Part shown: piece after piece, positions 6,876-13,134 of the stretch
Position numbering within the stretch: the first letter of the stretch is position 1
Layout of the letters: every line of letters starts with the position of its first letter
DNA from: Longivirga sp036510975
GTDB taxonomy: Bacteria > Actinomycetota > Actinomycetes > S36-B12 > CAIYMF01
Direction of reading: 5' to 3'
DNA: 19,995 nucleotides
Assembly (NCBI GenBank): GCA_036510975.1
Contig: DATCCY010000129.1
Coordinates: 1-19,995, forward strand
The notes under the pieces: model-generated
What the model was told of the DNA's origin: nothing
The model's database searches: none
Seen by the model: only the letters and a program-made list of their open reading frames with translations
Position numbers and translations under genes: made by a program

Positions 6876-7607
6876 ATGCTTCCATCACGCGCTGAGTCCC
6901 TCGGGTCAGGACAGGTGGTTCGGCTCGATAGCCGGTTGAGATCGTGCGAGGTCTTCGCGGCACTCGACGCCGGCGCGCTGAGGCGCCTGTCGGAGTCGTC
7001 GGGGCGACATCGATATGACCGTCGTCAGGTCGTGTTCCAGCAAGGCGACGAGGGCGACTGCATGTACGTGGTCGCTTCAGGGTCGGTGGAGATCTCGGTC
7101 AACGACTTTGACGGCCGCGAGACCGTGCTTGCCGTGCTCGAGTCACCGGCCGCGTTCGGTGAGATGGCCGTCATCGACGCGGGGCCGAGAGTGGCCCGGG
7201 CGACTGCTCGCGAACCGACCGAACTCATTCGCATTCCCAGGTCTGCGGTGCTCCACCTGCTCGCCACCGAACCCAGCGTCGGTGCGGCCCTGATGGCATC
7301 GCTGGTACGCCTGGTGCGCAAGGCCGACGAGCAAGTGTCGGACCTGACTCTGCGCCAACTGCCCGACCGGGTGCGACGGCACATACTCGCCGTTGTGCTG
7401 CGCCAGCTCGGATCGCCCGGCACACCACCCAAGGGGGTCGTCCCCGTCAACCTGCTCATCGACCAGACCGACCTCGCGCGTCAGGTCGGGGGTTCACGGC
7501 AGCAGGTGAACCGTGCCCTGGCCGCGCTTGACGCGGCCGGGGCCATCCGACGACAAGGCCGGCGGGTAGTCGCAGTGCGGCTCGAGCTCCTCGCGACGGG
7601 CGACTAA
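6876..7607 (+). CDS. Crp/Fnr-family transcriptional regulator
   Basis: A 243-residue cytoplasmic DNA-binding regulator. Residues about 25-140 form the cyclic-nucleotide-binding-type beta barrel (VFQQGDEGDCMYVVASGSVEI, then FGEMAVIDAGPRVARATA, where the phosphate-binding cassette sits). A long dimerisation helix follows at about 138-165, then the Crp-type winged helix, with its recognition region at about 196-216 (DQTDLARQVGGSRQQVNRAL). No cysteine cluster for an Fe-S centre is present, so it is Crp-like rather than Fnr-like; the ligand is unknown. The start is ATG 6876, ten bases after AGGAGGG; the frame is open further upstream, but that overlaps the operator-like region. The cyclase-like protein at 3182-5755 is nearby, but its catalytic residues make a cAMP partnership uncertain. 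Confidence 0.88.
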   Translation: MLPSRAESLGSGQVVRLDSRLRSCEVFAALDAGALRRLSESSGRHRYDRRQVVFQQGDEGDCMYVVASGSVEISVNDFDGRETVLAVLESPAAFGEMAVIDAGPRVARATAREPTELIRIPRSAVLHLLATEPSVGAALMASLVRLVRKADEQVSDLTLRQLPDRVRRHILAVVLRQLGSPGTPPKGVVPVNLLIDQTDLARQVGGSRQQVNRALAALDAAGAIRRQGRRVVAVRLELLATGD

Positions 7608-7841
7608 GCCTGCACGGCCGCCCCGTCGAACACCCAACGCAGCGCTGGCAGATCCCCGGTGGCACAGCGTTCTTCGCACGGGGCTCTTGGCTGCGCCACC
7701 GACACCAACGACCTGCACTGTGGCGTTGATCTCCTGTCCATCGACGTCTGACTCGTGGACGCCGAGCGGACTCAGCGATCAGTCATGCACCGGTCTGGCT
7801 CCCCTTGACCCTGGCCTCCTGCGTTGGTAGCGCCCATGCTC

Positions 7842-7874
7842 GGCAAGCCCGTCGGGATTCCCGGCGGGGCTGCC
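7842..7874 (+). terminator. Hairpin downstream of the Crp/Fnr gene
   Basis: GGC, then AGCCC-G-T-CGGG, tiny loop ATT, CCCGGCGGGGCT and GCC: about thirteen pairs including one G.T and bulges. It lies 235 bases after the Crp stop, so its assignment is uncertain. The stretch 7608-7945 otherwise holds no supported gene. Confidence 0.35.
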
Positions 7875-7945
7875 GGAGTTGAGGCGGATTCCGTGACTGA
7901 TGACGCGTCGAAGGCAGAATCGCGCCAAGGCGGGTCAGCGGTGTC

Positions 7946-8373
7946 TTGGCTGTCACGGCGCAGAACTGGCGGCTGGTTGCGGATCTAGCCGTCCGCGACG
8001 AGCAGCGTGCATCGTGGCACCGGTGACCTACTACCTGGCGCTATGCGCCTATGACGGAGGTCCATGGCGACCGCTGGCTGTTTACGGACGCTCGATTGTC
8101 GTCGGGTTCGTCATGGAGGCGGTGGACCCCGGCGACGGTTCCTACTGGATCGGCGGGGTGGTGATCGACTCGACCTCACAAGATCGCGGGTACGGGCGAG
8201 CGACCATGGAAGCCATGATTGCGCGGGCCCGGTCAGCGTCGTGCCCTTCCGTTGGACTCAGCTACCACCCCGACAACTCGGCGGCTCGGCGGCTCCATGC
8301 CAGCCTGGGTTTCATCGAGACCGGCGAGGTTAACGGCGACGAGGGAGTGAGCCGGCTGTCGCTCAGAACATGA
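7946..8373 (+). pseudogene. Frameshifted GNAT acetyltransferase (diamine acetyltransferase-like)
   Basis: From about 8014 the frame reads VAPVTYYLALCAYDGG, VGFVMEAVDP, SYWIGGVVIDSTSQDRGYGRA and LGFIETGEV, the C-terminal three quarters of a GNAT N-acetyltransferase of the BltD/SpeG-like type, including the acetyl-CoA loop QDRGYGRA. The expected N-terminus is in another frame just upstream: VTAQNWRLVADLAVRDEQRA (7952-8011). Joining the two needs one extra base at about 8012, restoring the family sequence DEQRAFVAP. The upstream frame has a TGA at 7901-7903, so a start would be TTG 7946 or lost. The longest intact frame (ATG 7900) replaces the conserved N-terminus with unrelated residues. It is a single-base deletion, or a sequencing error. 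Confidence 0.7.
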
Positions 8374-8730
8374 CCCAGGGGCATTCGGCCTTCGCCCAGT
8401 CGTCACCGGACATGAGAAGGACGGAACACTCGACGTCTCCCACGGACGGGCCCGCCGAGTGGTGTTGGCAGCACGGTGCTGATCCTTACAGCGAGGACGA
8501 ATCAATACAGGCAAGTGGCCAACAGGGATCTGGTCTGCGCTCCACGGCACGTACCGCGTTCCCGACCGGATCCGAGACGACGCTCGTGACGTGGCCGTCC
8601 TCCGCATGGATCGCCGCCGTGACGCCTGCCGATCGAATCGTAGATGCCACGTCCGGACGGAAGCGTCAACGATATGACCCTTGAGGTCCGACCTTGTGTT
8701 GACGGCGTCAACAGCCGGACCCAACCGAAC

Positions 8731-8800
8731 CCGATACGTCCCGACGGAACCCGACGGGTCGTGCTCGCAACCACCGGAATCCGACGGGTCCCGACGGTTC
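8731..8800 (+). repeat. Degenerate 10-bp direct repeats, possible integrase arm sites
   Basis: CCGACGGAAC at 8741, CCGACGGGTC at 8751 and 8781, and CCGACGGTTC at 8791, all in the same 10-bp register; related degenerate units are at 8731 and 8771. Direct repeats of about this length next to a tRNA-type core site are what arm-type binding sites of tyrosine integrases look like, but no integrase gene is near, so the role is inferred. Confidence 0.45.
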
Positions 8801-8806
8801 GGACGA

Positions 8807-8827
8807 GTTCGATTCCCGCCAGCTCCA
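8807..8827 (+). other. tRNA 3'-end look-alike (possible attachment-site core)
   Basis: GTTCGATTCCCGCCAGCTCCA reads as a tRNA T-loop (TTCGATT), the 3' half of a T-stem (CCCGC), the 3' acceptor strand (CAGCTCC) and a discriminator A. The bases before it do not pair as a T-stem, and no anticodon or D arm precedes it, so it is not a complete tRNA. Such isolated 3' ends are typically left at the far end of integrated elements that use a tRNA gene as target. A terminator-like hairpin follows 13 bases later. Confidence 0.5.
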
Positions 8828-8840
8828 CTCACCCCTGGTC

Positions 8841-8881
8841 ACGAGTGAAGCCCCCCGCCGCAAGACGGGGCCTTCATTCGT
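8841..8881. terminator. Long hairpin between the tRNA-like end and the toxin gene
   Basis: ACGAGTGAAG-C-CCCC, loop region, GGGG-C-CTTCATTCGT: fourteen pairs with one G.T and a C.C mismatch, touching the last base of the toxin stop codon. It can serve the leftward toxin-antitoxin unit and, if the tRNA-like end once belonged to a tRNA, also that gene. It is homologous in layout to the hairpin at 2928-2967. Confidence 0.6.
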
Positions 8882-9144
8882 CAGCGGTCGTAGACCTCGC
8901 GGCGATGGGCGATCCGCAGGACGAGGACCAGGAGCCGGTCGTCCTCGATCGCGTAGACGATTCGGTAGTTGCCGACCTGGACCCGCCACCGTCCATGCTC
9001 GCCACCGCGGAGCATCTTCGCCCCAGGGGGTCGGGGATCGAAGCCGAGCAGCTCGATCGCTCCGACTACTCGGAGGCGATTCACCTTCGCCAGCTTGTCG
9101 AGGGCCTTGGCAGCGGACGTGGAGATCTCGATCGTGTAGGTCAT
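8881..9144 (-). CDS. RelE/ParE-superfamily toxin
   Basis: An 87-residue basic protein, MTYTIEISTSAAKALDKLAK..., with the RelE-type elements FDPRPPGAKMLRGG, WRVQVGNYRIVYAIEDDRL and a C-terminal LVLRIAHRREVYDR. RelE toxins cut mRNA in the ribosomal A site; the family's basic and aromatic C-terminal residues (R, Y in HRREVY) are present. Its start ATG overlaps the antitoxin stop by four bases (9141-9144, ATGA), so the two are translationally coupled. Length and motif order are normal and nothing suggests inactivation. Because ParE proteins share this fold, the target is inferred, but the YRIVY and HRREVY pattern favours RelE. Confidence 0.88.
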   Translation of the reverse strand: MTYTIEISTSAAKALDKLAKVNRLRVVGAIELLGFDPRPPGAKMLRGGEHGRWRVQVGNYRIVYAIEDDRLLVLVLRIAHRREVYDR

Positions 9145-9401
9145 GCGAGGCCGAGGTCCGCCTTGACCTGGGCCCAGGGGATCGTCGGGGCGCCGGCCAT
9201 GATTTCGGCCATCACCGCGTCCGACGCGGCGAGGTCCTCGGCGTCCTCGTCGGCCTCCAGGAGCCGCTCGTACTCGGCCGTGCTGATCACGACGGCCTGT
9301 CGGCGGCCGCGCTTGGTCAGGAAGACCGGCTCGTGCGCGGACGTCTCCACGACCTCGCTGAACCGTTCACGAGCCTCGGTGACGGGCATCTCCGTAGCCA
9401 T
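9141..9401 (-). CDS. Phd/YefM-family antitoxin
   Basis: An 86-residue protein starting MATEMPVTEARERFSEVVE, followed by PVFLTKRGRRQAVVISTAEYERLLE, the Phd/YefM DNA-binding fold. The C-terminal half (EDAEDLAASDAVMAEIMAG, then PWAQVKADLGLA) is the flexible toxin-neutralising segment. It binds the toxin encoded by the next gene and normally represses the shared promoter. Upstream in-frame ATGs at 9407, 9419 and 9437 exist, but the promoter elements place the transcription start at the A of ATG 9401, and this start also gives the usual family N-terminus. No Shine-Dalgarno is present, consistent with a leaderless message. Confidence 0.88.
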   Translation of the reverse strand: MATEMPVTEARERFSEVVETSAHEPVFLTKRGRRQAVVISTAEYERLLEADEDAEDLAASDAVMAEIMAGAPTIPWAQVKADLGLA

Positions 9402-9407
9402 GGCCAT

Positions 9408-9436
9408 ATTGTACAACATAGCACTCAATCTGTACA
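9408..9436 (-). promoter_or_regulatory. Toxin-antitoxin promoter with two TGTACA operator half sites
   Basis: Read leftward: -35 TGTACA (9436-9431), a 17-bp spacer, -10 TACAAT (9413-9408), six bases, then ATG at 9401. The palindrome TTGTACAA (9409-9416) overlaps the -10, and the other TGTACA is the -35 itself; the two centres are 21 bp apart, two helical turns, placing them on one face. This fits autorepression by the antitoxin. Confidence 0.6.
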
Positions 9437-9630
9437 TATCGAGGAGTGGGCTGAGTGCCTAGGCCCTCGGCGGTTAGGTCCAGGTCGTCGCCGGCTTCGG
9501 CTTCACTGAGTCGTCGTCGGCGGATGCGGCACGGGTGGGCGGCTGGCGGAGCAGCGATGTGTGCCACCGAGTGGTCCGATGTCGGAAGCCGAGCGCCGTC
9601 GTCCCCTGGCCGTCGTGGGATCGTCGGGGT

Positions 9631-11193
9631 TCAGCCGGAGCCTGGCAGGTTCGCACCCACGATGCCCCGCTGCATCGCGATGAGCGCGGCGCCCGCACGG
9701 TTGCCGACTCCCAGCTTCGCGTAGATGTGTTCCACGTGGTTGCCCACTGTCTTGGCACTGATCCCCAGCCTGCGCGCGATGCCTTTGTTCGTCTCTCCGG
9801 CGGCCAGCAACGCAAGGACCTCGCGCTCGCGGGCCGTGAGGCCCGACTGCCCGGACGACCTGGTCGGCCGAGCCCCGTGGCCGGCGGCCTCGAGGACCGC
9901 CTGCGCAGCGGTAGGGTCGAGACGACCGGCGGCGACATCGGCACGGATCTCGCCGGCGGCCGCCTCTGGCGACAGCGGCTCGCGGTAGGGGCGGGGTTGG
10001 CACATGGCGTAGTAGGCGTCGGCCACGGCGAGGATCCGGCACGGGTTGGTGAGCACCGCGCCCGAGGCGGCCCGGTGGTACCCCGATCCATCCATGCGCT
10101 CATGATGCATGGAGGCCACCAGTCCTACGCGCCGGAGGGTCTCCGGTCGGCTGAAGATACGTTCGACGTAGTAGACGTGCATACGCATGCGCTCGAGGTC
10201 GCTACCGCTGAGCGGGCTCGGCTTGCTGAGCACGCCTCCGGGGACGCCGAAACGGCCGACGTCGTGGACGTGCGCCGCGCGGCGCAGGAGCCGGATCTCG
10301 TCGCCCGGGAGCTCGAGGAGCTCGGCCGCCGCTGCGGCGAGCTCAGCGGTGCCGCGTGCATGACCGGCGAAGATCGGAGTCCGCAGATCGCAGAAGTCCC
10401 CGACCGCCTCCAGAGCACCGTCGAGGCCCTCGTCGGTCAGCGGCGCCCGTTCTACCGGTTCCAGCTCGAGCAGTTCGTCGACGCTGTCGTCGGCGATGCC
10501 GTCGAACAGATCCGACGGGTCCGTCACGAACGCGTCCACGACTGCGGGGTCGAAGTGCGTGCCTCGGCGACGGCGGATCGTCTCCACGGCACCGCTGATG
10601 CCGAGGCGGCGCTCGAGGACCTCGGCAGCGTCGGCCACGTTCGAGATGCGCGAGGCCAGCGAGAGCTGATCACCCTGCAGCCCGTGCGGCACGCCCTTGC
10701 CGTCCCAACGCGCGTAGGACTGCTCGATGCCGGACCTCACCTCGGCATTGAGGCCGAGCTGGTCAGCGAGCAGTCCAGCGGCGGAGCAGTGGTTCGCCAT
10801 CTGCTCCGCGACGTCTCTTCCGCCAGTGGCCACGAGTCGCAACGTCTGCTGCCAGCGGTTCACGACGGTGCTGCCCTTGCCTGCGTGGCTGAGCATGTAC
10901 CGCATGCCGTCGCGGGATCTCAGGTCGACGTCGTAGGTGCCGGACCGGAAGTCGATGTCGTCGCCGAACACCAGGGCCGCTTCGTTTCCGTACACCGGGC
11001 AGCCGACGTAGGTGAGCAGGCTGACGTCGTACAGCACGGCGAGCTGGGATGACTCGAGTCCGAGACGGTCGCCGAGCCTCATGCTGAGTCTCGCCGCGCG
11101 GACCATGTGCTCGGAGGGCTGACCGAGACCGAGGTCGGTCGCCATCGAGATCGCGACGAGCACCTCGTTGAGCCGGACGCCGGACGTGGCCAT
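9631..11193 (-). CDS. Tandem HD-GYP-like protein with C-terminal LuxR HTH
   Basis: A 520-residue protein in three parts. Residues about 1-230 look like a degenerate HD-GYP domain: the first metal motif is replaced by LLTYVGC, while later elements remain (YARWDGKGVPHGL, LASRISNVAD, RRGTHFDPAVVDAF). Residues about 245-440 are a second domain with the motifs kept: AHVHDVGRFGVP (H310, D311), H339, HHERMDGSGYH (363-373) and ILAVADAYYAM; the GYP triad reads GYH. Residues about 452-508 are a LuxR/NarL HTH (LTAREREVLALLAAGETNKG, KTVGNHVEHIYAKLGV). HD-GYP enzymes cleave cyclic di-GMP or related nucleotides, so this may be a nucleotide-sensing transcription factor. No Shine-Dalgarno precedes ATG 11193, but TAGCGT lies six bases upstream. 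It is divergent from the DUF4242 unit, its likely target. Confidence 0.85.
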   Translation of the reverse strand: MATSGVRLNEVLVAISMATDLGLGQPSEHMVRAARLSMRLGDRLGLESSQLAVLYDVSLLTYVGCPVYGNEAALVFGDDIDFRSGTYDVDLRSRDGMRYMLSHAGKGSTVVNRWQQTLRLVATGGRDVAEQMANHCSAAGLLADQLGLNAEVRSGIEQSYARWDGKGVPHGLQGDQLSLASRISNVADAAEVLERRLGISGAVETIRRRRGTHFDPAVVDAFVTDPSDLFDGIADDSVDELLELEPVERAPLTDEGLDGALEAVGDFCDLRTPIFAGHARGTAELAAAAAELLELPGDEIRLLRRAAHVHDVGRFGVPGGVLSKPSPLSGSDLERMRMHVYYVERIFSRPETLRRVGLVASMHHERMDGSGYHRAASGAVLTNPCRILAVADAYYAMCQPRPYREPLSPEAAAGEIRADVAAGRLDPTAAQAVLEAAGHGARPTRSSGQSGLTAREREVLALLAAGETNKGIARRLGISAKTVGNHVEHIYAKLGVGNRAGAALIAMQRGIVGANLPGSG

Positions 11194-11199
11194 CCAGCC

Positions 11200-11205
11200 A
11201 CGCTA
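11200..11205 (-). promoter_or_regulatory. Possible -10 element for a leaderless HD-GYP/LuxR transcript
   Basis: TAGCGT on the reverse strand fits TANNNT and stands six bases before ATG 11193, the same geometry as at 868-873 and 9408-9413. The -35 at 17 bp (CCATGG) is poor, so the promoter may need an activator or may not exist. Confidence 0.3.
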
Positions 11206-11311
11206 TCCAACGCCCGTGCCCGCCATGGGGTGAACGCCTCATGGCTCCCGGGCGCGGAGATTCCTACCTTGAGTGTCGGACCTGCACGGGGTCACGAGAG
11301 GGAGGAACACC

Positions 11312-11593
11312 ATGCGCAAGTACGTGATCGAACGGACCGTACCGGGTGCCGGAGGCATGACGAATGGGCAGCTCGCCGAGCTTGCGGGCGCCTCGAACGA
11401 GGTTCTTCGAGGTCTCGGCACGGACATCCAATGGATCCAGAGCCAGGTCGTGGATGACAAGATCTACTGCCTCTACGCCGCCACGAGCGAGGAGCTCGTC
11501 CTCGAGCATGCCCGGCTCGGTGGTTTCCCCGCGGACAGCGTGCGTCGGGTCGAGGCAAGCATCGACCCGACGACGGCGGAGCTGATCCGATGA
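11312..11593 (+). CDS. DUF4242 domain protein (SCO4226-like)
   Basis: A 93-residue protein, MRKYVIERTVPGAGGMTNGQL..., with IQWIQSQVVDDKIYCLYAA, then EHARLGGFPADSVRRV, the standard DUF4242 pattern with a ferredoxin-like fold. SCO4226, a Streptomyces member, is described as a nickel-binding protein; here only one histidine (in EHARLGGFPAD) and one cysteine (IYCLY) are available, so metal binding is not assured. Start ATG 11312 follows GGGAGGAACACC, a good Shine-Dalgarno; the frame is open to 11273, but that ATG has no ribosome-binding site. It overlaps the DsrE-like gene by four bases, so the two are coupled. It is divergent from the HD-GYP/LuxR gene, with a 118-base shared upstream region. Confidence 0.8.
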   Translation: MRKYVIERTVPGAGGMTNGQLAELAGASNEVLRGLGTDIQWIQSQVVDDKIYCLYAATSEELVLEHARLGGFPADSVRRVEASIDPTTAELIR

Positions 11594-11949
11594 CCAGGGC
11601 CGCCATCAGTCTCACCACGGGGCTCGAAGACCCCGAGAAGGTGACGGTCGCTCTCCTCGTTGCCGTCGGCGCCGCGGAGGGCGGCAGGGACACGGTCATG
11701 TTCCTCACGAAGGAGTCCGTGCGCCTGGCCACCCAGGGGTTCGCGCTGGGAACCGCGTGCGACGGCTGCCCGCCCATCGCCGACCTGATGGGGCGGTTCC
11801 AGGCAGCTGGCGGCACGTTCCTCGTGTGCCCCATCTGCTTCAACGCGAGGAAGATCGACGCAGAGACGCTGATCGCCAACGCCTCCTTGGGCGGCACCGT
11901 TCAGCTCTGGGAGTGGATAGGCGACGGAGCCACCACCTTCAGCTACTGA
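11590..11949 (+). CDS. DsrE-like protein with two CxxC pairs
   Basis: A 119-residue protein of the DsrE/F-like fold: MTRAAISLTTGLEDPEKVTVALLVAVGAAEGG, then VMFLTKESVRLATQGFA, the expected strand and helix order. Cysteines are C57 and C60 in ACDGCPP and C80 and C83 in VCPICFNAR. DsrE family proteins relay sulfur through a single conserved cysteine; two CxxC motifs are more suggestive of a redox or metal site, though similar cysteine-rich members occur. It starts at ATG 11590, overlapping the DUF4242 stop by four bases, and is 46 bases ahead of the SnoaL-like gene. A role in sulfur or metal handling is inferred, not shown. Confidence 0.75.
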   Translation: MTRAAISLTTGLEDPEKVTVALLVAVGAAEGGRDTVMFLTKESVRLATQGFALGTACDGCPPIADLMGRFQAAGGTFLVCPICFNARKIDAETLIANASLGGTVQLWEWIGDGATTFSY

Positions 11950-11995
11950 TGCCTGCCGTGACGACTCGGCCTATCGCCGCACGAAGGGACCCCAG

Positions 11996-12409
11996 ATGAC
12001 CGACAACGTGGGTGAGAAGTTCGCGCGGGCACTGGCCGACAAGGACTCAGCCGGGCTCAAGGCCCTCCTGCGAGCCGACGTCGACTTCCGAGCGATGACG
12101 CCGAACAGGTTCTGGGAATCGAACGACGTCGATGAGATCGTCGACGGGACGATTCTGGGCACATGGTTCGAACCAGCACGACGGATCACCAAGCTCGTCG
12201 CCGTCGAGACCGGCAGCATCGGGTCCCTCGAGCGCGTCGCGTACCGGTTCACGGTCGATCGCCCGGACGGCCAGTTCACCATCGAACAGCAGGCGTACTA
12301 CGAGACCGACGGCGCGACGATCGCGTGGATGCGGCTCATGTGCACCGGGTTCCTCCCACTCGGCAGTGACGGGCCGACCGGGTCGAGCCATGCGCCGCCG
12401 GCGCGATAG
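11996..12409 (+). CDS. SnoaL/NTF2-like domain protein
   Basis: A 137-residue protein with the alpha+beta cone fold pattern: an N-terminal helix pair (EKFARALADKDSAGLKALLRADVDFRAM), WESNDVDEI, then long strands (ITKLVAVETGSIG, VAYRFTVDRPDGQFTIEQQAYYE, TIAWMRLMCTGFLP). This is the NTF2-like superfamily, whose members range from polyketide cyclases to dehydratases and non-enzymatic binding proteins; no catalytic dyad is obvious, so no reaction can be named. It is the last gene of the DUF4242/DsrE unit, 46 bases downstream, with a modest AAGGGA upstream of ATG 11996. A strong hairpin follows nine bases after the stop. Confidence 0.75.
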   Translation: MTDNVGEKFARALADKDSAGLKALLRADVDFRAMTPNRFWESNDVDEIVDGTILGTWFEPARRITKLVAVETGSIGSLERVAYRFTVDRPDGQFTIEQQAYYETDGATIAWMRLMCTGFLPLGSDGPTGSSHAPPAR

Positions 12410-12417
12410 CCGATACG

Positions 12418-12470
12418 CGCTCCCCACGACGCGATCCTGCTAACACGGGCCGGGTCGCGTCGGGGGAGCG
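12418..12470. terminator. Bidirectional terminator hairpin between convergent units
   Basis: CGCTCCCC-a-CGACGCGA, a 20-base loop, TCGCGTCG-GGGGAGCG: sixteen perfect pairs with one bulged A. It lies between the stop of the rightward unit (12409) and that of the leftward response-regulator gene (12480), so it can end both. Confidence 0.75.
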
Positions 12471-12477
12471 GCGTGAG

Positions 12478-13134
12478 TCAGGGCCGCATGCGCCCGGTCT
12501 CGTATGCCCACATGGCCATCTCCACGCGGTTGCGGACGCCGAGCTTGCTGGTGAGGTTCGTCAGGTGAGTCTTCACGGTGCTGAGGCTGATGTGCAGCTC
12601 GTCGGCGATCTCGGCGTTGGTGCGACCGCGCGCGACCGTGACGAGCACCTCCTCCTCGCGGTCGGTGAGCGGTACCTGCGGCTGCGGTGGTGGCGCCGAC
12701 GCGCCGCTGCGCGCGAACTCGTCGAGCAGCCGGGCCGTGATCACGGGCGCGATGAGCGCGTCGCCGTCGGCGGCCGCGTGGATGGCCTGCACGAGCAGCT
12801 CGGGTCCGCAGTCCTTGAGCAGGAAGCCGCGGGCACCGGCCTTGAGCGCGCCGTGCACGTACTCGTCGAGGTCGAAGGTGGTGATGACGACAACGGCGAG
12901 TGGGTGTGCGACGTCGGGGCCGGCGAGGATGCGTGTCGCCTCGATGCCGTCGACCTCGGGCATGCGGATGTCGAAGAGGCAGACGTCCGGCTGCAGCTCC
13001 CGGGCCATCGCGACGGCGCGGCGCCCGTCCGCGGCCTGGCCGACGACCTCGATGCCTGGCTGCGCGTCGAGGATCATCGCCAGGCCGGTGCGCACCAGCT
13101 CCTGGTCGTCGGCGAGAAGCACCCGGATCGTCAT
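12478..13134 (-). CDS. NarL/FixJ-family response regulator
   Basis: A 218-residue protein. Residues 1-about 120 are a receiver domain: acidic pair D9-D10 (LLADDQ), phospho-acceptor D55 in CLFDIRMPEVDG, the T/S at VVVITTFD, and K in FLLKD. A proline-rich linker (SAPPPQPQ) leads to a LuxR-type HTH at about 150-215 (LTDREEEVLVTVARGRTNAE, STVKTHLTNLTSKLGV). Phosphorylation by the kinase encoded just upstream should switch DNA binding. Start ATG 13134 overlaps the kinase stop by four bases (13131-13134); the frame is open to 13176, but the coupled start gives the family N-terminus MTIRVLLADDQ. The likely target, by position, includes the divergent MMPL gene; this is inference. Confidence 0.93.
   Translation of the reverse strand: MTIRVLLADDQELVRTGLAMILDAQPGIEVVGQAADGRRAVAMARELQPDVCLFDIRMPEVDGIEATRILAGPDVAHPLAVVVITTFDLDEYVHGALKAGARGFLLKDCGPELLVQAIHAAADGDALIAPVITARLLDEFARSGASAPPPQPQVPLTDREEEVLVTVARGRTNAEIADELHISLSTVKTHLTNLTSKLGVRNRVEMAMWAYETGRMRP

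Larger units (their letters stand above)
8374..8880. other. Gene-poor stretch with phased 10-bp repeats
   Basis: No supported gene in about 500 bases. From 8721 to 8810 the sequence falls into 10-bp steps with consensus CCGACGGNNC: clear copies begin at 8741, 8751, 8781 and 8791, and degenerate ones at 8721, 8731 and 8771. The repeats run into a tRNA 3'-end look-alike (8807-8827) followed by a hairpin. The leftward open frames here encode a GGNRTRP start, which is the usual artefact of reading a tRNA end backwards. Confidence 0.5.

Noticed and set aside
8233..8832. Leftward 199-codon open frame starting MSGAGGNRTRP
   Set aside because: This start is the known artefact of a frame read backwards across a tRNA 3' end; it overlaps the GNAT remnant and has no family.
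9535..11052. Rightward 505-codon open frame
   Set aside because: Antisense to the HD-GYP/LuxR gene, which has clear motifs; no family in the shadow frame.
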